From CAVQEG01 sp963711465 (lineage in GTDB: Bacteria; Bacteroidota; Ignavibacteria; OLB7), in assembly GCA_963711465.1 (NCBI GenBank), contig CAVQEG010000001.1:992001-1056000 (forward strand): 64,000 bases of DNA. Direction: 5' to 3'. A program made the position numbers and the translations under genes. The notes beneath the pieces were generated by a model. The model had not been told where the DNA came from and did no database searches. It saw nothing but the letters and a program-made list of their open reading frames with translations. Positions 26,967-35,946 of this stretch are shown here, in pieces; the first letter of the stretch is position 1; the number at the start of each line of letters is the position of its first letter.

Positions 26967-28319
26967 ATGGCCGAAACGCACACCGCTGATCCACTGCCGG
27001 AGAACGATGATGACGGACGCGAACTGAACGTTCAGAAGGTGATCCTCGACCTTCAGGACGCCATGGAGTTCGTCAATTCCCGCGTCATCAATCGCGCCGA
27101 TGCCGTCGAGCAGATCTTCTGTGCACTGCTGACCGGCGAACACGCGCTGGTGCAGAGTCGGACCGGCGTCGCGAAGTCACTGATGGCCGAGCAGGTGTTC
27201 CGCATGTTCTCGGGCGCCCGCACCTTCCGCGTGCAGGCATCGAAGGAACAGCAGCCGGACACCTACTTCGGCGGGCTGAATATCGAGGAGCTGAAGCGCG
27301 GCCACCTGCGGCACAACACGCAGGGTTCCCTCGTCGAGAGTGAATTCGGATTCATCGACGAGATCTTCGACGCCAATGACTTCACCCTCCGGGCACTGCT
27401 ATCATTGCTCAACGAGCGAGAGCTGCGACTCGGCGTACAGCACGAACACTCACCGATCCACACGGTGATCGCGGCTACGAATTACCTGCGCGTCAGCGAG
27501 GTAACCGAGGCCGTGCTCGACCGCTTCGCCTACCAGTCGGTGGTCTATCCGGACAAGGATCCGTACGTGCAGTACGAGATCTCACGGCAGTACATGGAGC
27601 ACAGCGGGCGGGCGGTCGATCCACCGAAACGCATCGAGTACGCGGTGTTGCACGAAGTGACACGCATCTGCACCGGCGCCAGCCACCACCATCGGATCAC
27701 GATTCCCGAAGAGGTGATCTACTTCACCAATCTCGTGATCCGCTACTTCGAGGAGCTCGCCAGTCGCCGTGCTGAAGGGCGGCCGGAACTGACGGGCGGG
27801 GCCGACTACTACATCTCACCACGCAAACAGATGAAGGCATTGGACCTCCTGCGCGCAATCGCCTTCATGCATGGGCGCAGCTCGGTGTCAAGCGACGACG
27901 TCGACCGCCTCTACGTGCTGTTCACGACCGTTGGAATCGAAGAGGAGCGTTCGCTGTGGCGCAAGGCGAGCTCTACACTGCTGAATCAGTTCACTGCCAC
28001 GGGCGCATTCGATCAGATGGCGACGCTGCTCGATCTGAAGGACCTGATCGAACGGCTGCGGCGGGAACCGGAGCTGCTGGAGACACCGATCACCCAGATT
28101 CCCAGCACCCCGATCAAGCGGACACTGCGCGAGTGGGCACGCGAGACGCTCGGTGTCGCCGATATCGCGGTGGAGAACAACCGGCGGCTGCTCGAGGAGT
28201 TCCTCGAGCGCTTCCAGCCTGCCACCGACGAGGTGCGAGATCTGCGCGAGCGGCTTCAGGCCGAAACCAGAACGCTGTTCCACATGGGAGGCGGCACCGA
28301 CGTATCGCCGCTGAGCTGA
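26967..28319 (+). CDS. MoxR-family AAA+ ATPase (RavA-like)
   Basis: A 450-residue AAA+ ATPase of the MoxR group, which works as a chaperone with VWA-domain partners to mature or load metal cofactors or remodel complexes. The P-loop is QSRTGVAKSLMAE (64-71), where the usual first glycine is serine. Walker B is FGFIDEIFDAN (about 127-137), with LLSLLNERELRLG, the sensor-1 region VIAATNYLRVSEVTEAVLDRF and ISPRKQMKALDLLRAIA for the sensor-2/lid. The C-terminal 90 residues form a helical tail (LIERLRREPELLE). The next gene begins on the very next base and encodes a VWA protein, the standard MoxR-VWA arrangement. The client complex is unknown; no neighbouring dehydrogenase or chelatase gene points to it. 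Confidence 0.88.
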   Translation: MAETHTADPLPENDDDGRELNVQKVILDLQDAMEFVNSRVINRADAVEQIFCALLTGEHALVQSRTGVAKSLMAEQVFRMFSGARTFRVQASKEQQPDTYFGGLNIEELKRGHLRHNTQGSLVESEFGFIDEIFDANDFTLRALLSLLNERELRLGVQHEHSPIHTVIAATNYLRVSEVTEAVLDRFAYQSVVYPDKDPYVQYEISRQYMEHSGRAVDPPKRIEYAVLHEVTRICTGASHHHRITIPEEVIYFTNLVIRYFEELASRRAEGRPELTGGADYYISPRKQMKALDLLRAIAFMHGRSSVSSDDVDRLYVLFTTVGIEEERSLWRKASSTLLNQFTATGAFDQMATLLDLKDLIERLRREPELLETPITQIPSTPIKRTLREWARETLGVADIAVENNRRLLEEFLERFQPATDEVRDLRERLQAETRTLFHMGGGTDVSPLS

Positions 28320-29843
28320 GTGGCCGTGAAGCACGATGTTCTCAGACACAGCTCGTTCTTCGAGCACATGGACGCCTTCGGGTTCTTTCGCGACATCGAA
28401 GCGTCGTTGCCGGAGGAATTCACCGCCGTCTTCGAAATTGCCCGCGTACTCGAGGATCCCGACTCCCGACTGGCGCGAACGCTGCGTCCTGTGATGAACG
28501 TGGCGCAGCGAGCGCCCGAGAAGGAGCCGGCCAAGAGTCGTCAACGGCTGCCCAACCGGTTCGTCTCGCACGGCGAGGAGTACGAGGCCGCGCTGATGCA
28601 GTCGGTCTCGGACATCAAACGGATCTTCCCTCACCAGCTGCTGCTTCCCGAGGACGTGTTCATGCGGCGCCTCGCCCAGCGGTCGCTCTGGATCAACGTC
28701 CCGCGCACACCACGAATTATCCCGTTCCGGTCATCGGATTCTGAGTACGACCCGAACAACTTCAAGCAGAAGGTCTACCTGCTGCTCGACACCTCGACGT
28801 CGATGGCCGCGCACCATCGATTCCAGATGGCCAAGGCCGTCTGCTACGTTTTTCTCCGCCAGAACCTTCGGGAACTCGGACACGTCTACTTCCGCACCTT
28901 CGACGTCGATCTCGGTCCGCTGCAGCGTGCGACGGACATGGCGTCACTGCAACGACTGATTCGACATGCGATGCGGCTCAACCGGCTCGGCAACGGAACG
29001 ATGCTGGAGCGGGCGATACTGCAGGCCGCCGACGACATCCGCGCGCAGTCGGCGCTCTCCGGCGCGGAGATACTCGTGATCACCGACGGCGCCGCGCACC
29101 TCGATCTTGATCGACTTCGCCAGTCGCTCGGGGCGACGATCTCGGTCAACTGCGTGAAGATCGGCGACGCCTCGATCGTTCCCGATGAAAAGCTGCTTCG
29201 GGACCTGGCCAGCCGTGGCTCCGGCACTGCCAACCGACAGCTCGCCGGGGCCGAGGAGCAACTGCGTCGTGCGCGCCACGATCTTTCCATGGCGGCCAGC
29301 GATCACGATCGTCGAGTACTGCAGAATCGGGTGGCTGGACTTGAGCGTCAATGCGACGACCTGCGCGCCCGGATCGTCGGTCCGATGCGTGAGTGGTACG
29401 GTCGGGAAATCGAACTGCTGGCCACTGTCTTCGTCGCCGTCAACGACGTGAGCACCGACGAGATCTTCAGTCTGCAGCAACCGGAGATCGACGAATTGAA
29501 GCAGTTGCTGCTGGAGATCGAAGAGGACTTCGGTGATGGTATCGATGCCGACTCGCTGCGCGAGGCGGCGCTGCTCAACGAGCACGTACAGATGCTGCTG
29601 CGATATGCGGACAACCCTGAGCACGTCGAGCAGCTGCGGGAAATCGCCGAGCGGCTGCGCCAGCTCCTCGGCGAGATGATCAGCAGTCCGGAGGGTGCGC
29701 GCTCACTCACGCGGGGCATCTCACGCGATGACGCCCACGACCTGCAGATGATGCTCCAGGTGCAGGCCGAGCGCAACGATTCGTTCCTGCGGCTGCTCAG
29801 GCTGATCTTCGGTCGGATCGTCAGACGCCTGCTGCGACGATGA
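28320..29843 (+). CDS. VWA-domain protein, partner of the MoxR ATPase (ViaA-like)
   Basis: A 507-residue protein. Residues 1-145 form a helical N-terminal region. A von Willebrand A domain follows with the complete MIDAS motif DTSTS (157-161), a threonine-bearing loop (LGNGTMLERAI) and ILVITDGAAHL. Next comes a coiled coil (about 300-350, AEEQLRRARHDL...VAGLERQCDDLRA). Acidic helices (LLLEIEEDFGDGIDADSL) lead to a very basic amphipathic end (LLRLIFGRIVRRLLRR) that may touch membrane or nucleic acid. The GTG start directly abuts the MoxR stop with no spacer, implying coupled translation. By family knowledge the VWA protein presents substrate to the ATPase. It ends 18 bp from the convergent prfB. 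Confidence 0.85.
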   Translation: MAVKHDVLRHSSFFEHMDAFGFFRDIEASLPEEFTAVFEIARVLEDPDSRLARTLRPVMNVAQRAPEKEPAKSRQRLPNRFVSHGEEYEAALMQSVSDIKRIFPHQLLLPEDVFMRRLAQRSLWINVPRTPRIIPFRSSDSEYDPNNFKQKVYLLLDTSTSMAAHHRFQMAKAVCYVFLRQNLRELGHVYFRTFDVDLGPLQRATDMASLQRLIRHAMRLNRLGNGTMLERAILQAADDIRAQSALSGAEILVITDGAAHLDLDRLRQSLGATISVNCVKIGDASIVPDEKLLRDLASRGSGTANRQLAGAEEQLRRARHDLSMAASDHDRRVLQNRVAGLERQCDDLRARIVGPMREWYGREIELLATVFVAVNDVSTDEIFSLQQPEIDELKQLLLEIEEDFGDGIDADSLREAALLNEHVQMLLRYADNPEHVEQLREIAERLRQLLGEMISSPEGARSLTRGISRDDAHDLQMMLQVQAERNDSFLRLLRLIFGRIVRRLLRR

Positions 29844-29861
29844 CCTCCGATGCGGGACGCG

Positions 29862-30981
29862 CTACGTCGCGAACTCGAGCAGGAAGGCACGAATGAATTC
29901 ATCGATCTCCCCGTCCATCACCGCCTGCACGTCGCCCCTTTCGAATCCCGTCCGTGTGTCCTTGACGAGCGTGTACGGCTGGAAGACGTAGTTGCGGACC
30001 TGACTTCCCCACTCGATTTTCTTCTTTGATCCTTCAATCGCCGCCTTTCGCTCCTCCTCCTCCCGTCGGATGATCTCGTAGATCTCGCTGCGGAGCATCT
30101 TCATCGCACGCTCGCGATTCTGCAGCTGCGAGCGCTCCTCCTGGCATGAGACGACGACGTTGTGGTGCTCGCCCCGCGGGCTGGTGTAGTCGTAGCGAAG
30201 ACGGACCGCCGTCTCGACCTTGTTGACGTTCTGACCGCCCTTGCCACCGGAACGGAACGTCTCGAGCGTCACGTCGGCGGGATTGATTTCGACGTCGACG
30301 TCGTCCTCGACTTCCGGGTAGACGAACACCGAAGCAAACGATGTGTGGCGGCGTGCGCTGGCGTCGTAGGGCGAGATTCGAACGAGGCGATGGACGCCGT
30401 TCTCCGACTTGAGATTGCCGAAGGCATAGGCGCCCGCGATCTCGATCGACGCCGACTTGATGCCGGCAGTGTCGCCTTCCTGTTCGTCGAGCAATGCGAT
30501 CTGGTATCCGTGACGCTCGGCCCAGCGCATGTACATCCGCAGCAGCATCTGCGCCCAGTCCTGCGCCTCGGTCCCTCCGGCGCCCGCGTTGATCTTCAGA
30601 ATCGCGTTACGCACGTCGTCGGGATCGGAGAGCATGTTGCGGAACTCCAGTCCGTCGACGGCGCCGCCGAGTCGGTCGAGCTCTGCATTGATCTCCGACT
30701 CCATGGTATTGTCGGCCGCTTCGATGGCGAGCTCCAGCAGCGCCGCAACGTCCTCGGCCCGAAGGTCGGCACCGTGCCACGCCTCGGTCCAGTCCTTCCG
30801 CTGCGCAATTTCCTGCATCGTCTTCTGCGCGGCGACGTTATCGTTCCAGAAGTCCGGCTCCTGGGTGCGAACCTCGAGTTCTGCTATTTCCCGCTCCTTT
30901 GCTTCGACGTCAAAGATACCTCCGCAGTTCGGAGATCTTCTGGCGCAGCTCGGCAAGGCGGGACTTCTGGGGCTCGTACAT
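29862..30981 (-). CDS. prfB: Peptide chain release factor 2, read through a programmed +1 frameshift
   Basis: RF2 recognises UGA/UAA stop codons and releases the peptide. The gene has two frames. Codons 1-23 run from ATG (30981) to CTT, followed by an in-frame TGA (30912-30910); reading then resumes one base later with GAC at 30911. The joined protein is 372 residues, the family size. The catalytic motif RSGGKGGQNVNKVET is intact. The stop-recognition tripeptide region is ISPYDASARRHTSF, i.e. SPY where E. coli RF2 has SPF. AGGAG lies 9 nt before the start. The zero-frame extension upstream of the shift is not coding. A TAACTTTA promoter-like element lies 36 nt upstream, and the gene lies downstream of the sigma-54 activator gene on the same strand. 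Confidence 0.96.
30910..30924 (-). other. prfB: prfB programmed +1 frameshift site
   Basis: The minus strand reads CGG AGG TAT CTT TGA C. The Shine-Dalgarno-like CGGAGG is followed by the slippery CTT and the UGA stop, with the same spacing as the classic AGGGGGTATCTTTGAC site. When RF2 is scarce the ribosome slips to UUU/GAC and makes full-length RF2, which gives autoregulation. This shows that the anti-Shine-Dalgarno sequence is used in this organism. Confidence 0.95.
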
Positions 30982-31016
30982 CGAACGGGTCTCCTGAATG
31001 GATCGGAATTGAACGT

Positions 31017-31024
31017 TAAAGTTA
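31017..31024 (-). promoter_or_regulatory. Putative -7 promoter element (TAACTTTA) for prfB
   Basis: TAACTTTA on the minus strand fits TAnnTTTG at seven of eight positions and lies 36 nt before the prfB ATG. It would give prfB its own transcript independent of the two-component genes upstream. Confidence 0.35.
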
Positions 31025-31089
31025 GGCGATGGCGCTCCGGCGGAGCGTTCGGAGATGTAATGCGGCAGGTGGGGCGGCGGCGCCCGGTC

Positions 31090-32439
31090 TCAGTTGACGC
31101 CGTATTCCTTGAGCTTCCGCCAGAGCGTGGTGGTGGAGATGCCGAGTTTTTCGGCGGCAACGGATTTCTGGCCGTCATAGCGCTCGAGCGTGTCGAGTAT
31201 GTAGCGGCGCTCCATCTCCGCGAGCGTCAATTCGTCCAGCTCGGTCGTTCCGTTTGAGCCGGTCATCCCCTGCAGCACGTCGTGCGGCAGATGCTCCTCG
31301 TCGAGCTCGGGACCGTCGGTAAGGATGACCAGACGCTCGATGACGTTCTGCAGCTCTCGAATGTTCCCGGGCCAGTCGTAGCTGCGCAGGTACTCCAGAA
31401 GCGAGTCGGAGCATCCGTTGAAGTCCTTGTTCATCTTCTGCGAATAAATGGCGGCGAAGTGATTGGCCAACTGGATGACATCGTCGCCTCGCTCGCGCAG
31501 CGGAGGCAGGTGCAGTGAAATGACGTTGAGCCGGTAGTAGAGGTCCTTGCGGAATTCTCCGTCGTCGACGGCCTTCTTCAGATCGCGGTTCGTTGCGGCG
31601 ATCACGCGCACATCGACCTTCGACGCCTTGGTATCGCCCACGCGGAAGAGCTCCATCGACTGGACGACGCGCAGGAGCTTCGCCTGCGTATCCAGCTGCA
31701 TTTCACCGATCTCATCGAGGAAAATGGTGCCACCATCGGCCTCCTTGAACAGGCCGTCCTTGTTGGCGGTTGCACCGGTGAACGAACCCTTCACGTGACC
31801 GAAGAGGGTCGACTCCTCGAGGTTCGGAGGGATCGCGCCGCAGTTGACCGGGACGAAGTTCTTCTTGGCGCGCGTGCTGAGCTGATGAATTGCCTCGGCG
31901 ACGAGCTCCTTGCCGGTACCGGATTCCCCGAGGAGCAGGACGGTGGTATCCGTCGGCGCGACCTTTTCGACGATCGCCAGCGCCTCACGCAGCGCCGGAG
32001 AGTCGCCCACGATGCGGTCGACGGCTTCGGAGGAACCGCGGATACGCGATTCGAGGAACTTCACACGACCGGAGATCGAGCGCTTCTCGATCGCCTTGTC
32101 GATCAGCTGCAGCAGTTCCTCGGTGTTGGTCTGCTTGGTGACGTAGTAGTATGCCCCGGACTTCATCGCCTCGACGCCATCCTCAACGGAGCTGTAGCCG
32201 GTGACCATGATGAATTCGGTCGTTGGCGAGCGTTCTTTCCCTTTGCGCAGCAGCTCCATGCCGTCGATCGGTTCCATCCGGATATCGCTGATGACGACGT
32301 CGACCGACTCCTCCTCGAGCGTCCTGAGGCCCTCCTCTCCGTTCTTCGCCTGCATGACATCGTGGCCGTTGGAGCTCAACAGCATTGCATAGGTCTTCCG
32401 CACGTTCGCCTGGTCGTCGACTACGAGAATTCTTGCCAT
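31090..32439 (-). CDS. NtrC-family sigma-54-dependent response regulator
   Basis: A 449-residue transcription activator. It has a receiver domain with phospho-acceptor Asp52 (VVISDIRM) and switch residues T80 and K102; the residue after the lysine is Gln rather than the usual Pro. The AAA+ domain has Walker A LLGESGTGKELVAEAI (about 169-184), the sigma-54 contact loop GSFTGA (218-223, normally GAFTGA), Walker B GGTIFLDEIGEM and DLYYRLNVISLHLPPLRER. A Fis-type helix-turn-helix covers about 410-449 (KSVAAEKLGISTTTLWRKLK). It acts by remodelling RNA polymerase-sigma-54 at enhancer-bound promoters. The start lies 3 nt after the stop of the adjacent kinase gene, so the two form a cognate pair. Confidence 0.95.
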   Translation of the reverse strand: MARILVVDDQANVRKTYAMLLSSNGHDVMQAKNGEEGLRTLEEESVDVVISDIRMEPIDGMELLRKGKERSPTTEFIMVTGYSSVEDGVEAMKSGAYYYVTKQTNTEELLQLIDKAIEKRSISGRVKFLESRIRGSSEAVDRIVGDSPALREALAIVEKVAPTDTTVLLLGESGTGKELVAEAIHQLSTRAKKNFVPVNCGAIPPNLEESTLFGHVKGSFTGATANKDGLFKEADGGTIFLDEIGEMQLDTQAKLLRVVQSMELFRVGDTKASKVDVRVIAATNRDLKKAVDDGEFRKDLYYRLNVISLHLPPLRERGDDVIQLANHFAAIYSQKMNKDFNGCSDSLLEYLRSYDWPGNIRELQNVIERLVILTDGPELDEEHLPHDVLQGMTGSNGTTELDELTLAEMERRYILDTLERYDGQKSVAAEKLGISTTTLWRKLKEYGVN

Positions 32440-32442
32440 TGT

Positions 32443-33183
32443 TCAACTGTTCGAGTTCGTTTCCGTGGAGTCCGCCGAGGGCAGGTCGATCGAGACGGTC
32501 GTACCCGCGCTGGTCCTGCGGGCGACTCGGATGCTGCCACCGTGCAGGGCGACGATGGCGATGGCGATGGTCATCCCGACGCCGAGGCGTCCGTCGCGTG
32601 TTGTGAAGAACGGATCGAAAATACGATCCAACCGTTGTGGATCGATGCCCTCTCCATCGTCGCTCACCGTCAGTCGGCACGTGCTTCCGTTGCGATCCAG
32701 CCGCAGCGCCACGGTGCCGGCGGCGGCATCGACCGCGTTGTCGACGACCTCACGCACGAGACGAACGAGTTGGAGACTATCGCCGTTGACCGCAGAGGCC
32801 GGTGCAGCAGTGTCCACATCGACCTCGATCTGCACGTGCGGCTGATCGTCATCGCCATCGGCAGCCGAGCGCCGTTCTGCAACCGCCCGATCGACCACTG
32901 CCCGGAAGTCCACCTCCGAGTATGCCGCGCGCGTCAGCGTCGCGTAGTAGACGGCGCGGCCGACGAGCAGTTCGAGTCGGGCACTTTCCTCAGCGACCAC
33001 CTCCATCAGCTGTTCACGATCCTCGTCCCGAAGCTGACCCTGCAGGAGCTCGGCGGACATCTTCAGTGCCGCCACGGGATTCCCGAGTTCATGTGCGAGG
33101 TGGCGCATGAATTCACCCACATCGGGCATCTCGGTCGCGGAGCTGCGAATCAACTCGTCGTGCATGGGTACATCTGTCGACAT
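32443..33183 (-). CDS. Soluble histidine kinase (NtrB-like)
   Basis: A 246-residue kinase without membrane helices or a recognisable sensor domain. The dimerisation/phospho-acceptor helix has MRHLAHELGNPVAALKMSAE (His31), and the ATP-binding domain has REVVDNAVDAAAG (N box), VSDDGEGIDPQRLDRIF (G1), FDPFFTTRDGRLGVGM (F and G2). The H-box HELGNPV is of the NtrB/HisKA type. It sits between a response regulator with TPR repeats and the NtrC-type activator (3 nt from it), so it probably phosphorylates the activator. Input may come from the other proteins of the cluster. Confidence 0.88.
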   Translation of the reverse strand: MSTDVPMHDELIRSSATEMPDVGEFMRHLAHELGNPVAALKMSAELLQGQLRDEDREQLMEVVAEESARLELLVGRAVYYATLTRAAYSEVDFRAVVDRAVAERRSAADGDDDQPHVQIEVDVDTAAPASAVNGDSLQLVRLVREVVDNAVDAAAGTVALRLDRNGSTCRLTVSDDGEGIDPQRLDRIFDPFFTTRDGRLGVGMTIAIAIVALHGGSIRVARRTSAGTTVSIDLPSADSTETNSNS

Positions 33184-33211
33184 CGTATGGTCTCGACTGG
33201 GGTGCGGTGAA

Positions 33212-33859
33212 TCATGATGGCTGGGTCTCGATCCAGGTCAGATACTCGCTCGCCGTCCGGCTCGACGGATCGATCTGCAGCGCCCGTCGGAAGTGGCGCG
33301 CGGCCTCCTCACGTTCTCCGCTGAGCAGATCACAGACGCCGAGAAGAATTACCGCCTCCGGGTGTTCGCCATCCGATACGATTGAATCCCGGAGGAAGGA
33401 CCTCGCCTCCTCGATGTGGCCGAGCATCATTGCCTTCTTGCCGGCGCGCAACTGTCCGCCGGCATCACGGGGCGGAACGTCGTACTGCGACGTTGCCGTG
33501 TCGATGACGCCACGGACGATCGAGCGGATGCTCTGAATGCTGAACGGTTTGCGGACGAAATCGATGGCGCCCAGCTGGGCGGCCTCCACGAGCTGCTGCG
33601 GATTGCCGTAGGCGGTGATGATCACCGCGGGCAGCTCGCGCGACTGGCGACGAATTTCCCGCAACATCTCCAGGCCGGTCATCCCCGGCATTCGAAGATC
33701 GACCAGCAGGAGATCGTATTCCTTCAACGCCGTCTTCTGCAGGCCCTGTACACCGCTGGATGCGGCGTCCACGTCGTACCCCTCGTTCTGCAGTGCATGG
33801 GAAACGGTGAATCGGACGTTCTTCTCGTCATCGACTACGAGGATGGATCGGTGTTGCAT
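33212..33859 (-). CDS. Response regulator with receiver and C-terminal TPR repeats
   Basis: A 215-residue protein. A receiver domain (1-120) has acidic pocket DDE (10-12), phospho-acceptor Asp54 (LLVDLRMPGM), ITAYG and KPF (104-106). A TPR-like helical region follows (136-205: LRAGKKAMMLGHIEEARSFL, then AVILLGVCDLLSGEREEAARHFRRALQIDP). There is no DNA-binding domain, so it acts by protein contact. The ATG at 33859 gives the standard MQHRSILVVDDEKNVR start; the longer frame adds 85 poor residues overlapping the upstream kinase gene. It lies between two kinase genes. Confidence 0.9.
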   Translation of the reverse strand: MQHRSILVVDDEKNVRFTVSHALQNEGYDVDAASSGVQGLQKTALKEYDLLLVDLRMPGMTGLEMLREIRRQSRELPAVIITAYGNPQQLVEAAQLGAIDFVRKPFSIQSIRSIVRGVIDTATSQYDVPPRDAGGQLRAGKKAMMLGHIEEARSFLRDSIVSDGEHPEAVILLGVCDLLSGEREEAARHFRRALQIDPSSRTASEYLTWIETQPS

Positions 33860-33977
33860 GCGGATGGTCCGGTCAGTGCTGAACCTGGCGGAACACGGTG
33901 CCGCCGGGGGAGTCGTGGGTACAAGCCGGGCCGGCGGGAGTACGGCCCATACGGAGCGTCCATCAACCACTGGCGTG

Positions 33978-35897
33978 TCAGTCCGATCGGCCGGAAACGT
34001 CGTCGGGTTCCATCCGATCGACCTGCTCGCCGGGAGCCTCCTGCGCAGCCACAATGTCGGCGCGCGGAAGTGTGAATTCGAAGGTGCTGCCGGCTCCCAC
34101 CGCGCTTCGAACACCGACCGTTCCGCCGTGCGATTCGACGATCTCCTTTACAATCGCCAAGCCAAGTCCCGAACCGCCCGCACGCTGATCGTCGCGAACC
34201 TGGAAGAATCGGTCGAACACGTGCTCGGCGTCACCCGCCGATACGCCCGGACCCTGGTCCCGCACCGAGAACCGCACGTCTTCGGGCGACGCCTCAGCGG
34301 TCACCACGATCGTCCCACGGTATGGCGTGTATCGAATGGCGTTGGAGAACAGGTTGTTGAACACCTGGCGAATCCGCCCGGGGTCGGCCCGCACCGGGGG
34401 CAGATCCAGTCCGACTCCCGTCGTATCGATCTGGATTTCATGCCTCGTCGCCAGCGGCTGCACCTGGCGTACGGCCTCGTCTGCGAGCGAGCGCGGTGCC
34501 ACAACCGCGAGATCGAAACGGACCCGACCGGTGTCGATCCGCGAGAGATCGAGCAGGTCGTTGACGAACTCCTGCAGTCTCCCGACGTCCTCCTTGAGAT
34601 TGCCCAGAAGCTCCCGCTGAAGGTCGGTCAGACGTTCTGCATCATCCTCGAGCATCAGCTCCAGACTGAGTCCCATCGAGGTCAGCGGTGTGCGGAGTTC
34701 ATGGGAGACCGTCGAGATCATTTTGCGACGGAGTTCGTCGACCTGACGAAAATGTGTCACGTCCTTGAGCCGGAACAGGTACCCGATACGCTGACGGTCG
34801 TGACCGTGCATCGACTGCGCGACGTAGGTGTAGGCGCGCTGCTCGCCCCGCACCACGATGTTCATCGTATCGTCCTCGCGATCGACGCGGTCATGTCGAA
34901 TGTCCTCGTCCATGCGACGCAGCACGTCGTGGGCATCGGAGATTTCCGAGAGGTCGGCACCGATGGCCCGCGAGATCGGAATTCCCATCACCGCCTCGGC
35001 CTCGCGGTTGAAGTTGATCACACGGCCGCGTTCGTCGGTGGCCACGATCACCTCCGGCAGATCTCGCACGATCGTCTCCGAGCGACGCTTCTCTGAGAGC
35101 AGCAGGTCGACCCGGATGGCATCGTGCTCCTCGAGACGATGCGCCATCTCGTTGAAGTGACCGATGAGCGTCGCCAGTTCCGCAACGGCTCCCTTCGTCT
35201 CGATCCGCTGGCTGTAGTCCCCTTCGGTAATCCTCTGCGTACTCTGTCCGAGCTGATGGATCGGACCGAGGATCGAGCGCGTGGCGCGCCATGTCGCAAG
35301 CACCGCGAGGATGACGATACATACCGCAAGCGCAGCGGTGGAGTATGCCGTGAACCGGGCCTGCGACTGCACCGACCGAAGCTGCGCCGTGCTCGAGCGA
35401 AACATCGCGCCGCGCAGTGCAAGGAGATCGTCGTTGAGCTGCGTGTGAATCGGCGCCATCCGCGCGTAGTAGAATCCCAGAAGCGTATCGCGGTCGTCGC
35501 CCGGCAGCTTCAAGAGTTCCTCGAACACGATGTTGAAGCGGCTGTAGTCGGTGCGGAGCGTGGCTAGTCGCGCGTTGACCGAGTCGCCACGGTTCTGCGC
35601 CACCGCGTCGTAGAAGTTGTGCACGAAGCTCTCGTTCGCCTCCACCGCCAGAATCGTCGAAGAGTCGCGTTCTCCGCCGATGTACTCGAGCGCCGCAAGA
35701 TGATGGCGATGCAGCGCCGTGCGCATGCCGCCGACGGCATCGACTGCGCTCAGTTCGCTGAGCATCAGGTCCGACGTCAGGTGGCTGACCGAGTTGACGT
35801 GCATGATCGTCCAGGCCGAAACGAACGTCACCAGCAGCACCAGTCCGATGAAGGTGAGCATGATCCGGCTTCGTATGGAGTGCAGCGTGACAGTCAT
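33978..35897 (-). CDS. Membrane sensor histidine kinase (4-helix sensor, HAMP, PAS, HisKA)
   Basis: A 639-residue inner-membrane kinase. TM1 is about 12-33. A periplasmic helical sensor (about 34-182) has histidine-rich MRTALHRHHLAALEYIGG at its start. TM2 is about 184-203, HAMP about 205-260, PAS about 275-385 (VRDLPEVIVATDERGRVINF). The HisKA domain has His399 (MISTVSHELRTPLTSMGLSL), and the HATPase domain has FNNLFSNAIRYTP, DQGPGVSAGDAEHVFDRFFQ and GGSGLGLAIVKEIVESHGG. The architecture recalls KinB-type kinases that pair with sigma-54 activators. The ATG at 35897 puts TM1 at the N-terminus as expected. It is first of the four-gene signalling set that ends with the NtrC-type regulator. Confidence 0.93.
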   Translation of the reverse strand: MTVTLHSIRSRIMLTFIGLVLLVTFVSAWTIMHVNSVSHLTSDLMLSELSAVDAVGGMRTALHRHHLAALEYIGGERDSSTILAVEANESFVHNFYDAVAQNRGDSVNARLATLRTDYSRFNIVFEELLKLPGDDRDTLLGFYYARMAPIHTQLNDDLLALRGAMFRSSTAQLRSVQSQARFTAYSTAALAVCIVILAVLATWRATRSILGPIHQLGQSTQRITEGDYSQRIETKGAVAELATLIGHFNEMAHRLEEHDAIRVDLLLSEKRRSETIVRDLPEVIVATDERGRVINFNREAEAVMGIPISRAIGADLSEISDAHDVLRRMDEDIRHDRVDREDDTMNIVVRGEQRAYTYVAQSMHGHDRQRIGYLFRLKDVTHFRQVDELRRKMISTVSHELRTPLTSMGLSLELMLEDDAERLTDLQRELLGNLKEDVGRLQEFVNDLLDLSRIDTGRVRFDLAVVAPRSLADEAVRQVQPLATRHEIQIDTTGVGLDLPPVRADPGRIRQVFNNLFSNAIRYTPYRGTIVVTAEASPEDVRFSVRDQGPGVSAGDAEHVFDRFFQVRDDQRAGGSGLGLAIVKEIVESHGGTVGVRSAVGAGSTFEFTLPRADIVAAQEAPGEQVDRMEPDDVSGRSD

Positions 35898-35946
35898 GAT
35901 CCACGTTGAGCCACCGACCCGCGCGCTCTTGTCAACGCCTGGCGCC

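Noticed and set aside
29862..31178. 438-codon zero-frame version of prfB
   Set aside because: The region before the TGA frameshift site is not RF2-like. The true N-terminus is in the other frame from 30981.
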